From assembly GCA_964403545.1 (NCBI GenBank), contig CAYOGN010000074.1:1-7221 (forward strand): a DNA stretch of 7,221 bases, given 5' to 3'. Position 1 is the stretch's first letter, and each line of letters starts with the position of its first letter. This document shows positions 6,475 through 7,221 of this stretch, one piece after another. The DNA comes from VYFG01 sp964403545 (lineage in GTDB: Bacteria > Pseudomonadota > Gammaproteobacteria > Arenicellales > Poriferihabitantaceae). The position numbers and the translations under genes were made by a program. The notes under the pieces were generated by a model. It searched no databases, was not told the origin of the DNA, and was given only the letters and a program-made list of their open reading frames with translations.

Positions 6475-6612
6475 AATACCACGGTGATGATCGTATTCCG
6501 GGTTATGACTGAAAGCTCGCTATTTGGTTCAAAACATTTGCACCACCGGAAATAACTACTATCCCATGCCCCGGAAACTGAAAATTCAATAGTACCTGAC
6601 CCACTTTACACT

Positions 6613-6861
6613 TTATTTCAGGGAAAAATAGTAAATATTTCCCAGTGCCACTCGCGCATACTCGTTTCTCTGTTCAGTAGTACCCTTTGGATTACGGTAA
6701 ACGGGACCACAATCATCTCGCCCCAGCAAGTTGCCGGGGAACCTGACACAGAACAGATCTTTATCTATCCAGGCTTCCCCTGTGAGCATTGAGTAGCTGT
6801 TACGAAAGGCGACCTGGTTGTGGGGATTCCATACTGTTCCCGCCAGCATTACACTGGACAA
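6613..6861 (-). CDS. Small hypothetical protein, probably N-terminally truncated
   Basis: The frame runs from a TTG at 6861 (ATG at 6849 is the alternative; a TAG lies just upstream). It encodes at most 82 residues, including LAGTVWNPHNQVAFRN, GEAWIDKDLFCVRFPG, RDDCGPVYRNPKG and the end NIYYFSL. The pattern of a short beta-rich unit with W..., FC and DCGPVYRN looks like the C-terminal part of small exported bacterial proteins that start with a signal peptide, but I cannot name the family with confidence. No signal peptide is present, which points to loss of the first 30-40 residues. An AGGG lies 4 bases before the TTG, a weak ribosome binding site. The 5' end overlaps an open plus-strand frame that leads into the hydrolase. 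Confidence 0.5.
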   Translation of the reverse strand: MSSVMLAGTVWNPHNQVAFRNSYSMLTGEAWIDKDLFCVRFPGNLLGRDDCGPVYRNPKGTTEQRNEYARVALGNIYYFSLK

Positions 6862-6928
6862 TTCGCCCTACTGGTATGGTTACCCCCATACCGATGCGGA
6901 TCGAATTAATAATCCAGCCTGGACCGAG

Positions 6929-7221
6929 GTGGCGCTAAAACAGATCCGCCCCGGCGCGAAAGCCCCGGCGGTGCTCATGTTACACGGATGTAGCGGACTC
7001 GCCCGCGGCCCTGCGCCACTTCGCTTGTTATTGATCAAAATGGGTTATGGCGTATTTGAACCGGACAGTTTTGCCCGTCCCGGGCGCACTTGCAGCAAGG
7101 ATCCCCTTTCCCTTTCCAAGCGTGAGGAAGAAGTGGCTTATGCATTGGGACTGATAGAACAGTTACCGTGGGTCGATCCCGGCCGGATTATATTGATGGG
7201 TGTCAGTCAGGGGGGAGCGGT
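6929..7221 (+). CDS. Dienelactone hydrolase-type alpha/beta hydrolase (partial, runs off the right edge)
   Basis: The frame reads VLMLHGCSGL (oxyanion-loop region), MGYGVFEPDSFARPGRTC, EEEVAYALGLIEQLPWVDP and LMGVSQGGAV. The last carries the nucleophile elbow G-x-S-x-G (Ser codon 7205-7207). This is the standard order for dienelactone hydrolase-like esterases. True dienelactone hydrolases use Cys at this site, so a Ser esterase or lactonase is more likely. The acid and His lie beyond the window. The start is uncertain: GTG at 6929 is the nearest candidate, but the frame is open from 6797 and reads NSPYWYGYPHTDAD upstream, so the protein may begin earlier (TTG 6818) or have lost its original N-terminus. 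The substrate is unknown. Confidence 0.8.
   Translation, partial: MALKQIRPGAKAPAVLMLHGCSGLARGPAPLRLLLIKMGYGVFEPDSFARPGRTCSKDPLSLSKREEEVAYALGLIEQLPWVDPGRIILMGVSQGGA

Noticed and set aside
6570..6612. Segment resembling sequences flanking REP-associated transposases (AGTACCTGACCCAC)
   Set aside because: The match is short, from memory, and occurs once. No hairpin pair or transposase gene is visible nearby.

Overview
The window looks like chromosomal DNA of a gammaproteobacterium of moderate GC content, possibly marine or environmental. The best taxonomic pointer is a full-length CysZ that closely resembles the enterobacterial protein. The 155-residue Bcp-type peroxiredoxin fits but is less specific. 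No rRNA, tRNA, CRISPR array or intact insertion sequence is visible. The taxonomic call is inference.

Layout, left to right. Positions 18-50 form a terminator-like hairpin. Positions 54-472 (minus) hold the remnant of a SAM-dependent methyltransferase that has lost its SAM-binding N-terminus and is probably frameshifted near its C-terminus. Positions 648-3533 (plus) encode the largest gene, a secreted or periplasmic protein with an N-terminal beta-propeller (WD40-like), a linker with an Ig-like part, and a C-terminal caspase-like peptidase with an intact His/Cys pair. Positions 3737-4204 (minus) encode peroxiredoxin Bcp, and 4369-5124 (plus) encode the sulfate permease CysZ, transcribed divergently from it. 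The 264-base gap after cysZ holds hairpins, a GC-rich patch and a possible short coding remnant. Positions 5983-6447 (minus) encode an exported YHS-domain protein, followed on the same strand by a four-helix DoxX-like membrane protein (5389-5910). These two probably form an operon. Positions 6613-6861 (minus) encode a small hypothetical protein, probably truncated. It meets head-to-head the start of an alpha/beta hydrolase of the dienelactone hydrolase type that runs off the right edge.

No single pathway unites the window. The credible functional units are the stand-alone propeller-caspase, the bcp/cysZ divergent pair (peroxide detoxification and sulfate supply, both sulfur/thiol related), and the YHS/DoxX pair in the envelope. 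Both ends carry degraded or truncated genes, which suggests local rearrangement.

The two observations most worth a second look are the exported propeller-caspase, and a perfect 16-bp tandem duplication lying exactly on the start codon of the DoxX-like gene. The duplication places the start codon with the good Shine-Dalgarno site in front of an 8-residue out-of-frame peptide, so the main gene must be translated by reinitiation or poorly.
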